Below, piece after piece: positions 35,924-47,995 of a DNA stretch of 64,000 nucleotides. The translations under genes were made by a program, and so were the position numbers. The stretch covers positions 1,204,504-1,268,503 of the forward strand of contig NC_033622.1 in NCBI RefSeq assembly GCF_001540865.1, read 5' to 3'. The DNA comes from Ananas comosus. Its lineage: Eukaryota; Streptophyta; Magnoliopsida; Poales; Bromeliaceae. Under the pieces are notes generated by a model. That model did not search any database and was not told the origin of the DNA. It saw nothing but the letters and a program-made list of their open reading frames with translations. Each line of letters begins with the position of its first letter. The first letter of the stretch is position 1.

Positions 35924-36608
35924 CAACACTCTCTCTCTCTCTAGATCTCTAGATCTCTATGTATATAACACCCTACCCACATAGAGGCTTTTATTTTATT
36001 TTATTGCTATTATAATAAATATTTTTTCTTATTCATTGGCTTGCTCACACACGCATATTTTAGATTATCCAAAGTTCTCCAAATCTTAATCCTCTTCATT
36101 TTTATTATTTTTCTATTGGCTGCGTGGAAACCATATCAACTTTTAATCCCCTCTCCTAACTCACTACCTGCACGTTTTGTCCACATATAGGACCACAGCA
36201 TGATCTTACTTAGTCTATATAATTATACCCATAAATATCCACTAATGTTTTCCCAATTATTAAAGCACAAGATCTAAGATCCAACGGTCGGCAATCATCC
36301 GAAAAATTGCCATAAAATTCTAACCCACAAACCTAATCATGTGCGTGAGAAACTCTGTCCGGTTCTCTGAATATTCTGATATTCTCATACCATGTTAAAC
36401 CTCTAATAGCTAACTATTCCGATAGGATTTGAACTCAGAATCTCGTATAATTATTATTTTTTAAAAGTTTAGAAAAATTATATAGAATTATGTTTTAATA
36501 TTTTTATACTTTTGATATTAATCTAGCAGGTCCCATGCTTCGATATCATGTTAAAATAGTGTGAAACAATTACCGTTCTTCAAAAACTTGAGTTGTTAAA
36601 AAACGCTA

Positions 36609-36616
<8 letters not shown>

Positions 36617-36671
<55 letters not shown>
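36617..36671. repeat. (TA)n microsatellite without a MITE
   Basis: About 54 bp of pure TA. It is an example of an unoccupied TA tract beside the MITE-bearing ones. Confidence 0.95.
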
Positions 36672-36676
<5 letters not shown>

Positions 36677-37192
36677 AATACCAGAGTAGAAGATTCTGAC
36701 TTCGAATATATTCTATAGTCTTATTGCTTCAGCTCAATTTTTTTCGATTTAACTCAAGTTAACGTTTTGAATCTGTAAAAAGTCTCAAATCTATGTGCGA
36801 GGAGTAGAGCTGAATATAAATAGTGAAAGTGTCAATTCTAGAAGTGAAAAAAGTGAATATAAATATTAAACACACTATTGTTTCATGAGATGAGATTTTA
36901 GATAACAATGACTATTTCACATCTATTTAATACTTGGGAACGATATAGGACAGTTAAGTCAATGTGAATTTAATCTCTCCCTATCAAAATAAGGAGAGTT
37001 TAAACTTAAGCATAATTAATTTGAATTAAATTTTAGTACATCTAGAAGGTACTAGAAGGTACCATAATTTGTACCCCCACCCAATGGAAAAATTATTTGA
37101 GTTTGATATTGTTCTAAATATTTGATGGAATTGTTACACGGGACCATGTTACTTAATTGGTTGGCTAGGAGCAGTGGACTTTTCTTCGAGTA

Positions 37193-37505
37193 AAAATGTA
37201 TGAAGGCCCCTCAACTATCGGTTATTCTAAATTAGGCCATCAACTTTAATAATAAAATTTAATTTAACTTTTAATTTTTTTTGAAATTATGAAATTTTAG
37301 TCAAAAATTTAAAAATTTGATCATATTTATTGGTGACATCACCAATTAATATTTAATAATTATTATAAAATTTAGTAAATATGATAAATGTTTTAGCTTA
37401 GCTAAGTGTAAAGAAAATTCAAATGAAAAAAAATAAATAAATAAAGTTGAGGCCGTGTTTTCAGATTTGCGTGTAGTTGAGGGGGGTCTTCAAACATTTT
37501 CATTT
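37193..37505. mobile_element. Intact copy of the 'aaaatgtatg…cccctcaacta' MITE
   Basis: The left end aaaatgtatgaaggcccctc is mirrored by the right end gaggggggtcttcaaacatt. About 310 bp, AT-rich interior. It serves as the uninterrupted reference for the nested elements at 9331-9945 and 12866-13522. Confidence 0.65.
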
Positions 37506-37560
37506 ATTTTATTTTATTTTTTTGAGGAAACGGCTCTAGCTATGGCGGATCTATAAAGAT

Positions 37561-38240
37561 AAAGTGGGGCCCACTGTGGGCCACGTGGCGGGTGGGTGTG
37601 GGCCCCACACGTGCGTGGGGCGTTTCGGAAAGAAATGGATAACGATCAACCCACTCCTCCCCCTCAACCGCGACCGTGGACCGAACCGGTCAACGGCCAA
37701 GCAGGGCCCGCCACGTGTCACGTCGGTCGACGTCACCGTGACGTCACGCTATGGGGGGGACCGTGACGTGTCGACGATCCGAGGTAGGAGAGAGAGAGAG
37801 AGAGAGAGAGGGGGAGGGTGGAGGTGGGGGAGCGGGGGATGTTTCGGAGGGGGCGCGGCTCCCGAGGCGCACCGCCATACGACCGGCCCGCACAGAAGTT
37901 TTCTCTGCGACACCAGGCATCCGCCGTTGAGCCCCCGGGCGGCGCAGACGTGGCGCGCGATTAAGGGCGCCCGCGGGGCAACGGGGGGCAGCGGATTCGT
38001 CACGTGGGGGCGGGGGCCGCACGTGTGGGGGACCACGCGGGAGTGGGGCGCGGGGAGGCGCCACGTGGAGTGCTGGGACACGTGGAGGAACGCGATTGGC
38101 TACGAGGTGGGTTCTCGAGGTCGCTGCGTTCTCACGGAGCTCTGAGGATCTCTTTTTTTTGTTTTTTTTATAAACTGAGCCCGGGTGTGGCCGGGGGTGG
38201 TTTTTGTGAACATCTGGTAGCTTTCTGTTGTTGCTGGTGA
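37561..38240. promoter_or_regulatory. GC-rich island with seven G-boxes and one CRE-like site
   Basis: CACGTG occurs at 37582-37587, 37608-37613, 37712-37717, 38001-38006, 38020-38025, 38062-38067 and 38079-38084. TGACGTCA is at 37739-37746 and ACGTGTC at 37766-37772. A (GA)n tract sits at 37789-37810. Open frames across the island (both strands) have compositional bias and no recognised domain. bZIP and bHLH factors bind such ACGT cores. Which gene it serves is unclear; the nearest plus-strand gene starts 5 kb away at 43232. Confidence 0.6.
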
Positions 38241-38506
38241 CCCGGGATGGGCGTGTCGGTTAGTCTTGACCGACCGTTCGGTAGACTTCGCGTCTAGACG
38301 GAAATTTGTGCCTATTAAGCTCGCCAGACCTGTACCATCTTAGCGCGAACACCATTCAATGAGAATATTTTTTTCTTAAAAAATAATTAAGATACCATTA
38401 TTATAATTTATATTATATTATATATATTAAGTTGTTTATTTATGATGTATGAGTGTGAATGTAGAAGTTTATTTTTTAAATTTTTATTATTTATATTATA
38501 TATATA

Positions 38507-38770
38507 GAGTATGTACTGTGCTATTAGGAGGCAAGGCAGCTTTTATAGCTCCTTTAAGTTCTTGACCGCCCATCAAATTTGATGGGTGGTTACGGTGAAA
38601 GGGAGAAGAAAAATTAAAGAGAAATTGGGTTCCTTAATTTCTCTTCTCTTTGAATTTCTCTCCAATTTCTCTTTTCTCTCTCACCTTAACCACCCATCAA
38701 ATTTGATGGGCCATTATGAACTTAGGAGCACAAGGGCTGCTGTGCTCCTAATAGCACAGTAGCCCTACTT
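38507..38770. mobile_element. Palindromic MITE in a (TA)n tract, separate sequence type
   Basis: gtactgtgctattaggaggc on the left and gtgctcctaatagcacagta on the right. The inner arms cccatcaaatttgatgggtg and acccatcaaatttgatgggc are themselves palindromic. Bordered by tatatatagagtatg and tactttatatatata. Confidence 0.8.
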
Positions 38771-39454
38771 TATATATATATATATAGTAGTAAGATTACT
38801 TCAATACTAAAAAAAATATATTTTCTATTCAAAAAATAATTAGTTAGGTGAACTTATCTTTCATTCTAAAATTTTTCAATTTAACTGCTGTTGTTGGAAG
38901 TGAGCTTGATTTTAACTGCTACAGTTAGACCTTCTCATGCAGTTTGAACTGTAAAATTAAATTCAAATATATTAAATCAAATATTAGATTTGAGTCTGCA
39001 TAAATTATTACTATATATAATCAAAAAGTAATCTTTAAAGCATATTTTTATTTTTTTAATTCTATGATTAGAAGTGTGATACTTTGCTTTTTTTTTCAAA
39101 AAAAAAAGCTTACAAAATCGATTCAATACCAGAGAATTAAATAAAAATAATCTAATAATAAAGTTATTTCACTTTCTCCAAAAAGCAGTGTTCCAGTGAC
39201 GCATTATTAAATTCAACATTGTCCTATGTAGCTAGACAACTTGGTTTTGATAGGTTATAATGTTGCATGAATATCAATATTAAAATATGGTTTACCACTA
39301 CATCAAAATTCGGACCTAGCTAGAATTTTCAAAAGACAAATTATTTAATATTTATTTTGTATTTAAATGTAGTAATATCTTAATTTATCCTTTTCTTATG
39401 TTGTAGGCTTTATAATGGTGTTGCATGTTTACATGTGATTTATTTTTTAAGATG

Positions 39455-40310
39455 ATTCCTATGGTATGTTTGGTTCCGAAATAAATTTTTTTTGCTTACT
39501 TATCGGATAAGTATAATTTCAAGAATAAATATAAATAAGATTAATTTTACGTTTGGATAAAAAGTATGTTATTTTTAAAAATAAGAAAAATAGTGTTTGG
39601 ATAGTTAGATAGAAATAATAGGAATAAGAGTAATTATAGTAGTTAAATAATAATATTTTATATACAATTAATTAACATCAAAATATTAAGTAACTAATAT
39701 TTAATAAATTAATTAATTAATTAATTTATCATGAATATTATTGGATAATCATAAATGTTAGTTAATAAATTAATTAGGACATTAATTGATCATTAATTAA
39801 TTATTTAATTAACCATGAGTACTGTTAATTAATAAATTAACTAACTATAAATAATTTGATAAGTTAACAAATTAACAAATTAATATGTTGATAAAATAAT
39901 AAATTAATTAAGAACTTTTATTTAATTGGTTATATTGGTCAAAATATTCAATTGATTAATCAATATAGATATTAGTTATTTACATAAACACACTAAATAA
40001 TTATTAATTTTTTAAATATATTATTATTAAAATAGTTAATTATTAATTTAGCAAATTAATTAATATAATAATATATATATATAATATTAATTAATAATAT
40101 TTTATTATTAAATTAGTAGAGAATAAAAGAGAAGAAATTATTATTTTAACAAAAAAGTGGAACAACAATTTTTCCCTCTTAATGGGTTATTATAGAATAA
40201 TTCTTTAAGAGGGGATTAAATAAATCCATTTCTCCCTCTAGTGTTCGGATAAACTAGAGAGATAAAGTAGTTTATTTTCACTTTATCCCTCAACCGAACA
40301 CCGCCTTTAA
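39455..40310. repeat. Long AT-rich element with 'tgtttggttccgaaa' border
   Basis: The left border tatgtttggttccgaaataa, then cgtttggataaaaag, faces the right border tagtgttcggataaac, then caaccgaacaccg, in inverted sense. The core 39640-40150 is almost only A/T (ttaattaattaatta runs). Related in border design to 23105-24062. Confidence 0.5.
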
Positions 40311-40360
40311 TAATAAGAGTACAATTGAATGTGATTAAAATATTCTTGTATTTGAGTATA

Positions 40361-40363
<3 letters not shown>

Positions 40364-40454
<91 letters not shown>
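40364..40454. repeat. Compound (CT)n-(TA)n microsatellite
   Basis: About 45 bp of CT followed directly by about 42 bp of TA. The minus-strand open frames through it (Arg-Glu and Ile-Tyr repeats) are artefacts. Confidence 0.95.
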
Positions 40455-40456
<2 letters not shown>

Positions 40457-40583
40457 GGGAGGGGTAAGGAAATAAACTGAAAACATCCAACTATTTTTGT
40501 AGATTTCGAATGAGCAAGAATCACAACCGTATGTAATCCGTCTTTGAAAATCAAAAATCATTATAAAATTGTGATTTTAATAT

Positions 40584-40985
40584 TAGGGTTAATTTCATAC
40601 AGGTCCCTAAAAATATAGCAAATTATAAATATACCTCTATAAAGTTCAACTTTCATATATTGTTTCTATAAAATTTCTAATATTTTCAAATATATTTCTC
40701 TGATTTGTTACCATTAAAATACTGTTTATTTTATAAATAAAAATGATCTTTTTGTCATCACAAATATATCTTGTTAATTAAAAAGGGATAAAATGGTCAG
40801 TTCACCTTATTAACTAACCAAGATTAAGCATTTAACCTATGGTTAACTAAATTTGTCTAACGAATTCTAACAGTAGAAATATATATGAAAACATCAGGAC
40901 TTCTGTAAAAATAATATATGAAAGTTAAACTTTATAAAAATATATTTATAATTTACTATATTCGTAGGAATCTATATTCAAACTC
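40584..40985. mobile_element. Foldback MITE 'gggttaatttcatacaggtc'
   Basis: The left arm (agcaaattataaatatacct, then aagttcaactttcatatat) is mirrored by the right arm (atatatgaaagttaaacttt, then atatatttataatttacta). About 400 bp, non-coding; superfamily not determined. Confidence 0.7.
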
Positions 40986-41360
40986 TCCTTTCTCTTTTTC
41001 TCCTCATTTTTTTCTCCGGAGTTTCACAACAGGTAAAATTGGGCTTTCCAACATTTCTTAGAAAGTCACTGATATTGTATGCAGTTTACCTAATTTGATA
41101 ATTAGCTGGTTTCTGCAGTTGGGTTTGATTTTTCCCACTATTTTTTTTTGACCCAGTAATCAACTGGGAACAACATCTGCCGTAACACACTGTTCTACTT
41201 CAAAGTAGAAATTGTTAGTGAGAGGTCAATATTTATTAAACCTATTCAAGTTTGTACCCTCTACTTTATTAATGTCTCTGCTACTGAAAATGAAATGATT
41301 TAGGAATTTGACTTGTTCTACCCTAACGTAGTAGCTCCCTAACTTCCAAGTTAAAATTTT

Positions 41361-41708
41361 TAGAGAAAGCTTTAAATATCATTTCTGTAGTTTCGCACTT
41401 TCTCACTTTAGTACCCAGCAATTTAAAGTGTATTAATTTAGCATTCTATGATTTTATTTTTATCTTTTTATTATCGATTCTACTAATTTTTTTCGTTAAA
41501 TCAGTGACAAAGTTAAAACTAAAGGGTACTAAAGTGAATATTCGATATATATCTGAAGTTTTTTATATATAATTTAACGAAATATTAACGAAAAAGCTGA
41601 CGAAAAGATAAAAATGAAACCACATGATACTAGCTTGATACAATTGAAGCCACAAGGTACTAAACTGAGAACGTGCGAAATCACAGGAGTGGTATTTGAA
41701 GTTTATCC
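41361..41708. mobile_element. Mutator-like MITE with exact 9-bp target duplication
   Basis: 348 bp with the family's arms (tttcgcactttctcacttta, and mirrored gtactaaactgagaacgtgc). The 9-mer taaaatttt is at 41352-41360 and 41709-41717. Confidence 0.9.
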
Positions 41709-41888
41709 TAAAATTTTAATTTGGAGTGCATAGGATATATCACAAACTAATTATATATCCCTGAAGGACCTAAATAGGAGTAATCAGGAGTAATATAGAA
41801 TACTAAAAGACCTAATCAGGAGTAATATAATAATTTTATATTAAAATAATACTTTGTAAGAAAAAATATTTATTCTGGTACTTACGTA

Positions 41889-42345
41889 TAGGGACGGCAA
41901 TCCAGCTAGTTGTTTCCGATTCAGCTCATGTTCGGCTCAAAATAAGCTCGACATCGAATCACTCGTTTAGTAAACGAGCTGAAGTACGAGCTGAAATTTT
42001 CAGTTTGTTTAATAAACAAGCTGAACACGAGTTTGGGTCAGCTCACTGGCGTTCTCGAATACATATATTTTATATTTATATATATAAATAAATAATTATA
42101 TATGTATATAATATAAACTTTTATTATTTGATTTTTAGCCCAACTTAAATATAAAATCAACTTAATTATAAAATGGTTCATTTATATATAAAATTTCAAC
42201 AGTATAACGGGTAAAATTTTATAAATTTATTTTCTATATATATTCTTTCAAATTTTTTTAAATTCTTATTTATAAGCTAGCTCGTACTCGGCTCGACAAT
42301 TTAACAACTTAGCTCGTGTTCGGCTCGTTTATATCCTACAACGTG
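41889..42345. mobile_element. hAT-type MITE, partial, inverse of 58641-59167
   Basis: Starts tagggacggcaatccagct, the mirror of the right end of 58641-59167, and shares gtttagtaaacgagctga and tcggctcg repeats with it. The other terminal repeat is not found, so it seems truncated near 42345. Confidence 0.7.
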
Positions 42346-42545
42346 AAGATATTTATTTAAATATTATTTTTTTTATGTAAAATTAGTGTGATAAAAAAGA
42401 GTTTGTCGCCTAGTATAGTAGGAAAGTGAAGTTGAAAAGACATATTTGAATTTTAAAATTTTCCAGCAAACAAACAGGAACAAAAAAAAGAAAAAATAAA
42501 CAAAAAAAAAAATTTCCACGGATATTTTATGATAAGATAAGATGC

Positions 42546-42992
42546 TTATCCTAGTTCGAAAGATTTTCAAAGCGCAATAAGAACTTTTCCCGCCTTATGC
42601 GGATAATAATAATTCCCAATCTCCAAATTGTCCGCATAAACGCCCTTCCGCATAAGCATCTATTCCTCCTCATCCGCATAAATCGCCCCGCACCGAAACC
42701 TCTATGCGCCTGTCCTAGAGAAAAAAAAAAAAAAGAGAAAGAAAACGTGATTCGAATGGAAGCAGCGTCGTTCGTGGGCACCGTGTCCAATTTCGAAATG
42801 TTCGGGGGCAATTTCGTCATTTCATAAATTCCTGTTCCGGATAACCCACCGGCTATCGCCGGTTACCGTACTATTCACCCCTTCTTATACGAACCGCCTC
42901 CGCCGTGTTTATCCCCTCTCTTCAATCTTCATCTCATCGTCTTCTTTAGTAGGGGGGGAGCATTTGGAATAAGCTATTCCGCTTTATTATCC
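42546..42992 (+). promoter_or_regulatory. Cluster of TTATCC/GGATAA motifs upstream of the trehalose-phosphate synthase gene
   Basis: TTATCC or its complement lies at 42546-42551, 42601-42606, 42839-42844, 42909-42914 and 42987-42992. Four ccgcataa/ttatgcgg copies also occur at 42594-42690. TTATCC is the core of a described plant sugar-repressive element, which would suit a sugar-signalling gene. The promoter role is inferred from position only. Confidence 0.4.
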
Positions 42993-43040
42993 CCCGAATA
43001 AATTCCTTTTATTCTCCTGTTCTTATTATTCAATCTCAGT

Positions 43041-43045
<5 letters not shown>

Positions 43046-43087
<42 letters not shown>
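43046..43087 (+). repeat. (GA)n tract in the probable 5' leader of the TPS gene
   Basis: About 40 bp of GA, 145 bp before the start codon. A second purine run (aggaggagga) lies just before the ATG. GA tracts in plant leaders can bind GAGA-type factors; no direct evidence here. Confidence 0.8.
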
Positions 43088-43089
<2 letters not shown>

Positions 43090-43231
43090 GGACGTGGTTT
43101 CGTGGCCTATATGAACGCGGCTTTCTCCTTCCTCCTCCGACTCTGCAACACCCATCGATAACCCTAACCCTAGCCCGAGGTTCGGGGAGGAGGAGATAAG
43201 AGGAGGAGGAGGAGGAGGGGGGGTGGGGGAG

Positions 43232-46200
43232 ATGCCCTCGCTCTCGTGCGCGAACCTCCTCGACCTCGTCGCAGCGGCCGACGCCGAGCTCGCGTCCCCC
43301 GGGCGCGGCCCCGCGCGGCTCCCGCGCGTGATGACCCTCCCCGGCGTGATCGCCGCGGAGGCCGAGGCGGAGGCGGAGGCGGAGGCGCCGCAGTCGCCGG
43401 CGCCGGGGCCGGCGCGGCGCATCGTGGTGGCGCACCGGCTCCCGCTGCGGTGCGCCCCCGACCCCTCGGCGGGGCCGATCGGGTTCGCCTTCTCCCTCGA
43501 CCCCGACGCGCTGGCGCTGCAGCTCCGCTCGGGGCTCCCGCACCCCGTCGTCCACGTCGGGGCCCTCCCCGCGGCGGCGGCGGCGGCGGCGGCCTCGGCC
43601 GGCGGCGGCGAGGTGGAGGAGCTGGCGCAGATGCTCCTGGCGCGGTTCTCGTGCGTGCCCGTGCTCCTCCCCCCGGAGCTCCACCACCGCTTCTACCACG
43701 GGTTCTGCAAGCACTACCTGTGGCCGGTTCTGCACTACCTGCTGCCGCTGACCCCTTCGTCCCTGGGGGGCCTCCCCTTCGACCGCGCCCTCTACCGCTC
43801 CTTCCTCTCGGCGAACAAGCTGTTCGCGGACCGCGTGACGGAGGTGCTGAACCCGGACGACGACTACGTGTGGATCCACGACTACCACCTCCTGGCCCTC
43901 CCGACCTTCCTCCGCAAGCGGTCCCCGCGCGTGAAGCTAGGGTTCTTCCTCCACTCCCCCTTCCCCTCCTCCGAGATCTTCCGCACCATCCCCGTCCGCG
44001 ACGACCTCCTCCGCGCGCTGCTCAACGCCGACCTCGTCGGCTTCCACACCTTCGACTACGCCCGCCATTTCCTCTCCTGCTGCAGCCGCATGCTCGGCCT
44101 CACCTACGAGTCCAAGCGGGGCTACCTCGGCATCGAGTACTACGGCCGCACCGTCACCGTCAAGATCCTCCCCGTCGGCGTCGACATGGCCCAGCTCCGC
44201 TCCGTCGTCGCCGCGCCCGAGACCCTCGCCAGGCTCCGCGACCTCTCCCTCGCCTTCAAGGACCGCGTCCTCCTCCTCGGGGTCGACGACGTCGACCTCT
44301 TCAAGGGCATCGGCCTCAAGTTCCTCGCCATGGAGCAGCTCCTCGAGGAGCGCCCCGAGCTCCGCGGCCGCGCCGTGCTCGTCCAGATCGCCAACCCGGC
44401 GCGCAGCCACGGGCGCGACGTCGAGGGGGTGGTCGACGAGGCCCGCTCCATCACCCGCCGCATCAACGCCCGCTTCGGCCGCCCCGGCTACGACCCCATC
44501 GTCCTCGTCGACCGCCCCGTGTCGACCTTCGAGAAGGCCGCCTACTACGCCGCCGCCGAGTGCGTCGTCGTCAACGCCGTCCGCGACGGCCTCAACCGCA
44601 TCCCCTACATCTACACCGTCTGCCGCGAGCTGCTCGCCCCCGCCCGCCGGAGCGTGATCGTCGTCTCGGAGTTCATCGGCTGCTCGCCCTCGCTCAGCGG
44701 CGCCGTCCGGGTCAACCCCTGGAACGTCGACGCCGTCGCCGAGGCCATGAACTCCGCCGTCGCCATGCCCGACCCCGAGAAGCAGCTGCGCCACGAGAAG
44801 CACTACAAGTACGTGAGCTCCCACGGCGTCGACTACTGGGCGCGCTCCTTCGACCTCGACCTGCAGCGCGCCTGCCGCGACCACTTCCTCCGCCGCTGCT
44901 GGGGGATCGGCTTCGGCATGAGCTTCCGCGTCGTCGCCCTCGGCCCCAACTTCCGCAAGCTCTCCGTCGAGCACATCGTTGCCGCCTACCGCAGGACCGC
45001 CAGCAGGCTCGTATTGCTCGACTACGACGGCACCATGACGCCGCACAGCTCCATCAACAAGACGCCGAGCGCCGAGGTCATCGCCGTCCTCAACGCCCTC
45101 TGCGCCGATCCCAAGAACGTGGTTTTCGTCGTCAGCGGGCGCGCCAAGGATGAGCTGAGCAAGTGGTTCCAGCCGTGCGAGAGATTGGGGATTTCCGCCG
45201 AGCACGGCTACTTCACCAGGTAGTCAAACAAACGATCTTCACCTTCTTTAATCGAGTGCATTTTAGTACAATGTTATTGTTATCTTGTTCATTGTCGCCG
45301 AATAAACTAAAAGATGACTAGAATTTGATGAGAGCTTCGTGGCCAATGCTGTGGCCAATGCTGAGAACAGAGAATCAGGAAACTCCCTGATCAAGCCATT
45401 GCCAATCCATTCACGTAACCGCGTAGATGTTATATATACTGCATTATAACTCTTTGTAATTGGAAAGGAAAATGCAATGAGTTAGAATGCATGTGTTTTT
45501 GGATCAGGACGGTTCCTGCGACGAGCATTGATGAATGAATGCACGGGAACTTGGTTGTCGTTGCAGATCATCGCGTTTTCTGAGGTTTATTTGTGTTCTC
45601 ACGAATGCCGCTGTTGATTTGCTGCTGCAGGTGGAGCCGCGACTCTCCGTGGGAGTCGTGCAACTTGACGGTGGACTTCGATTGGAAAAAGATCGCCGAA
45701 CCCGTAATGCGCCTTTACACAGAGGCGACTGACGGATCCTACATTGAGCGCAAGGAGAGCGCGTTGGTGTGGCATCATCAGGAGGCCGACCCGGATTTCG
45801 GATCGTGCCAGGGGAAAGAACTCCTCGATCACTTGAAGAGCGTCCTCGCAAACGAGCCCGTCGTCGTGAAAAGGGGCCACCATATTGTAGAAGTTAACCC
45901 TCAGGTAAATTTCCTTTCTAAAAGAAGGAATTGAGTATCATTTTTAGCCGACGTTTAGTATCATAAGGACCCCAGTCTAAATTAGATCAAGTAAACATAC
46001 TTTTGAAACTATGGGGCCATAGATTGTGATAGACTTGTGGATAACGTTTCTTCCACCTCACATCCGGCTATCCTATCTCTCAAGCACGTATTGCAATATA
46101 TATAATATAATAATCGTCGTTAACACAATTGTAAACTTAGTATCTGTTCGGCCTCGCTTCTGAAAAAATATATATATTTTTTAAATTTTTTTTTGAAAAG

Positions 46201-46753
46201 GACCTTTTGGAAAACAAGTAGGTTAGAGTTTTTACTGTGTTGGAGAGGCCAAAATGAACTGGGCTTTGGCTTCTGCTGCAGCGAGAAGCTTTGAGTAACT
46301 TTTATACCAGCTTTTTCTTCAAACTGACCTACTCAAAGTTGCGTAATTTTTTCTCTTCCTTGAATTATCCTTAGTAGGTTTCTGCATTGAACTGTTAATG
46401 ATGCTTAAATATGTTGTGGTTTATGTGTGCAGGGAATAAGCAAAGGAGTTGTGGTGGAAAATCTCATTTCGACCATGGTGAGCAGAGGGAAATCACCCGA
46501 TTTCATATTATGCGTCGGGGACGACCGATCTGACGAAGACATGTTCGAGAGCATCATAAATTCCACGAATAACCCTTCGTTGCCAGCGATCGCAGACGTC
46601 TTCGCTTGCACCGTCGGCAACAAACCGAGCATGGCGAAGTATTATCTCGACGATACCGTCGATGTTGTGAAAATGCTTCAAGGTCTAGCCAATGCATCGG
46701 CCCAGCTACCTAGACCGTCGGAGCGGCAGGTCTCGTTCGAAGGTTTGGTTTAA
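43232..46753 (+). CDS. Class II trehalose-6-phosphate synthase/phosphatase-like protein
   Basis: Class II plant TPS proteins join a GT20 synthase-like domain to a phosphatase-like domain and mostly act in sugar (SnRK1-linked) signalling rather than bulk catalysis. Exons: 43232-45219, 45631-45904 and 46433-46753, GT/AG borders, phases fit, 860 aa. The start is ATG at 43232 (MPSLSCANLLDL), preferred over an upstream GTG because class II proteins begin this way. N-terminal LPRVMTLPGV is typical. GT20 motifs: VWIHDYHLLALP, LGFFLHSPFPSSEIFR, RDGLNRIPYIYTVCRE. Phosphatase motifs: LLDYDGTMTP near residue 596 and GDDRSDEDMF near 783. Exon 1 is extremely GC-rich and has Glu-Ala and poly-Ala expansions near residues 47-56 and 112-120, absent or shorter in most relatives as far as I recall. 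A long minus-strand frame (43937-45205) is a shadow of GC-rich codons. Confidence 0.95.
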
Positions 46754-47849
46754 ACTTCAAATGAAAAAAAAAAAATTACACGCGCTTTCGCCTACTTCGA
46801 TACGAGAATGACAAGTTTGGTTGGAAATTAATGACCGATATAAACTCGAACCAGCTATGCTAACCGGAAAAAAAAAAAAAAAAAGATCAAAAAGGTGGTG
46901 GTGAAAAAGAAATAAAAGGTTCAAAATATACCAAATTTTATCCTTCTTTTCGCTGTGTACATATATAAGAAAAACTCTTCTTTGTTCATGTAGATGACTA
47001 TGACGACGACAACAGTTTATATGATTTCATCCATTTGTTTTCATAATTTTCTCCTGTATAATGTCGAATTCTTTCTCGTTGCATAATTCTTATAGCATGG
47101 GTTGTGATAGATGCGTCGATTTCCGATTATTCAATAATGAAATCTCCGCTCGTCGAATCGATTCGGGGAACTTTCCTTTTCTTTAGGATGATGACATGGT
47201 CTCAAAAGACCGTTTCTTTTGACACTTACCGGTTGTATGCTGTTGTATTTTCCTTGTGGTTTTCAAAGTGAGATTGATGTTAACATTTAACATGTTGTTG
47301 GGCGTGTTTGAATAGGAACTGAGGTGGAATTGAAGATGACTCTGAAAAGGACCTTTTATGTAGTAATTTTATATCCTTTTTAGCTTATCTTTGTAATATT
47401 CTATGCTAAAAAGAGGGATTGAATTGTTGTTAATTTTATGGTTTGGTCAAAAATATATAATATTAAGAGAAGCTTGTGAGAGTGAGATTTTTGCATAAAT
47501 TTTGAAGCATTTGAAAGGTGTTCTCTTTTACCTGTTTGCTGCTGCTTCTGCTTCTGCTTCTGCTTCTTCTTCTGCTTTTAGCAGTAGTATAGAGCGTTTT
47601 ATCGAGAGAGCAATTAGGAGATTCTGCTGCATTGGAAAGCAAATTTGGATTTCCGAATTCCAAAATTGAAAGTTTTAGGTTTAGTTTGGTATTGAGATCT
47701 ATCTGACGCTATTAAATAAAATAGAATTGTGATAAAAATATAAAGGAATATGTTTCTGCATTCTTCAGTGAAATCGCAAAAAATATATCGTAATCGACTC
47801 ATCGCAATATGCGAAACGTTAATACAATTTTCATTGCGAAAAATACTTT

Positions 47850-47995
47850 CTTAGAAAGCACGCTGCCACTTTGTTTATTTTATTTAGAAATTAGAAATAA
47901 ACTTAGCTGGAAATGTAAATCAACTAGAATTCGAATTTGAGATATCGAATATCAACCATCAAATTCTTTGTCACTTGTTCTAGAAGTTACTCGTA
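47850..47995 (-). mobile_element. Old, diverged SINE copy
   Basis: Reverse-oriented: agaaagcacgctgccacttt, then ttagaaataaacttagctgg, then gtcacttgttctagaag correspond to the SINE at 34614-34763 with many substitutions. The B-box reads attcgaattt. The poly-A tail and target duplication are no longer clear. Confidence 0.7.

Noticed and set aside
37564..38145. 193-residue plus-strand frame in the GC-rich island
   Set aside because: Low-complexity Gly/Arg-rich text with RERERER from the (GA)n tract; no recognised domain and equally long frames on the other strand. Kept only as a regulatory-looking island.
40216..40561. Minus-strand frames with RERERE and YIYIYI runs
   Set aside because: Translation of the compound (CT)n-(TA)n microsatellite.
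43246..45153. 635-residue Arg/Pro-rich plus-strand frame
   Set aside because: Shifted frame of TPS exon 1; no domain, while the 43232 frame has full family motifs.
43937..45205. 422-residue open frame on the minus strand
   Set aside because: It is the antisense of the GC-rich TPS exon 1; its Val/Asp/Gly/Ala/Glu-rich composition follows from the codon bias of the real gene.
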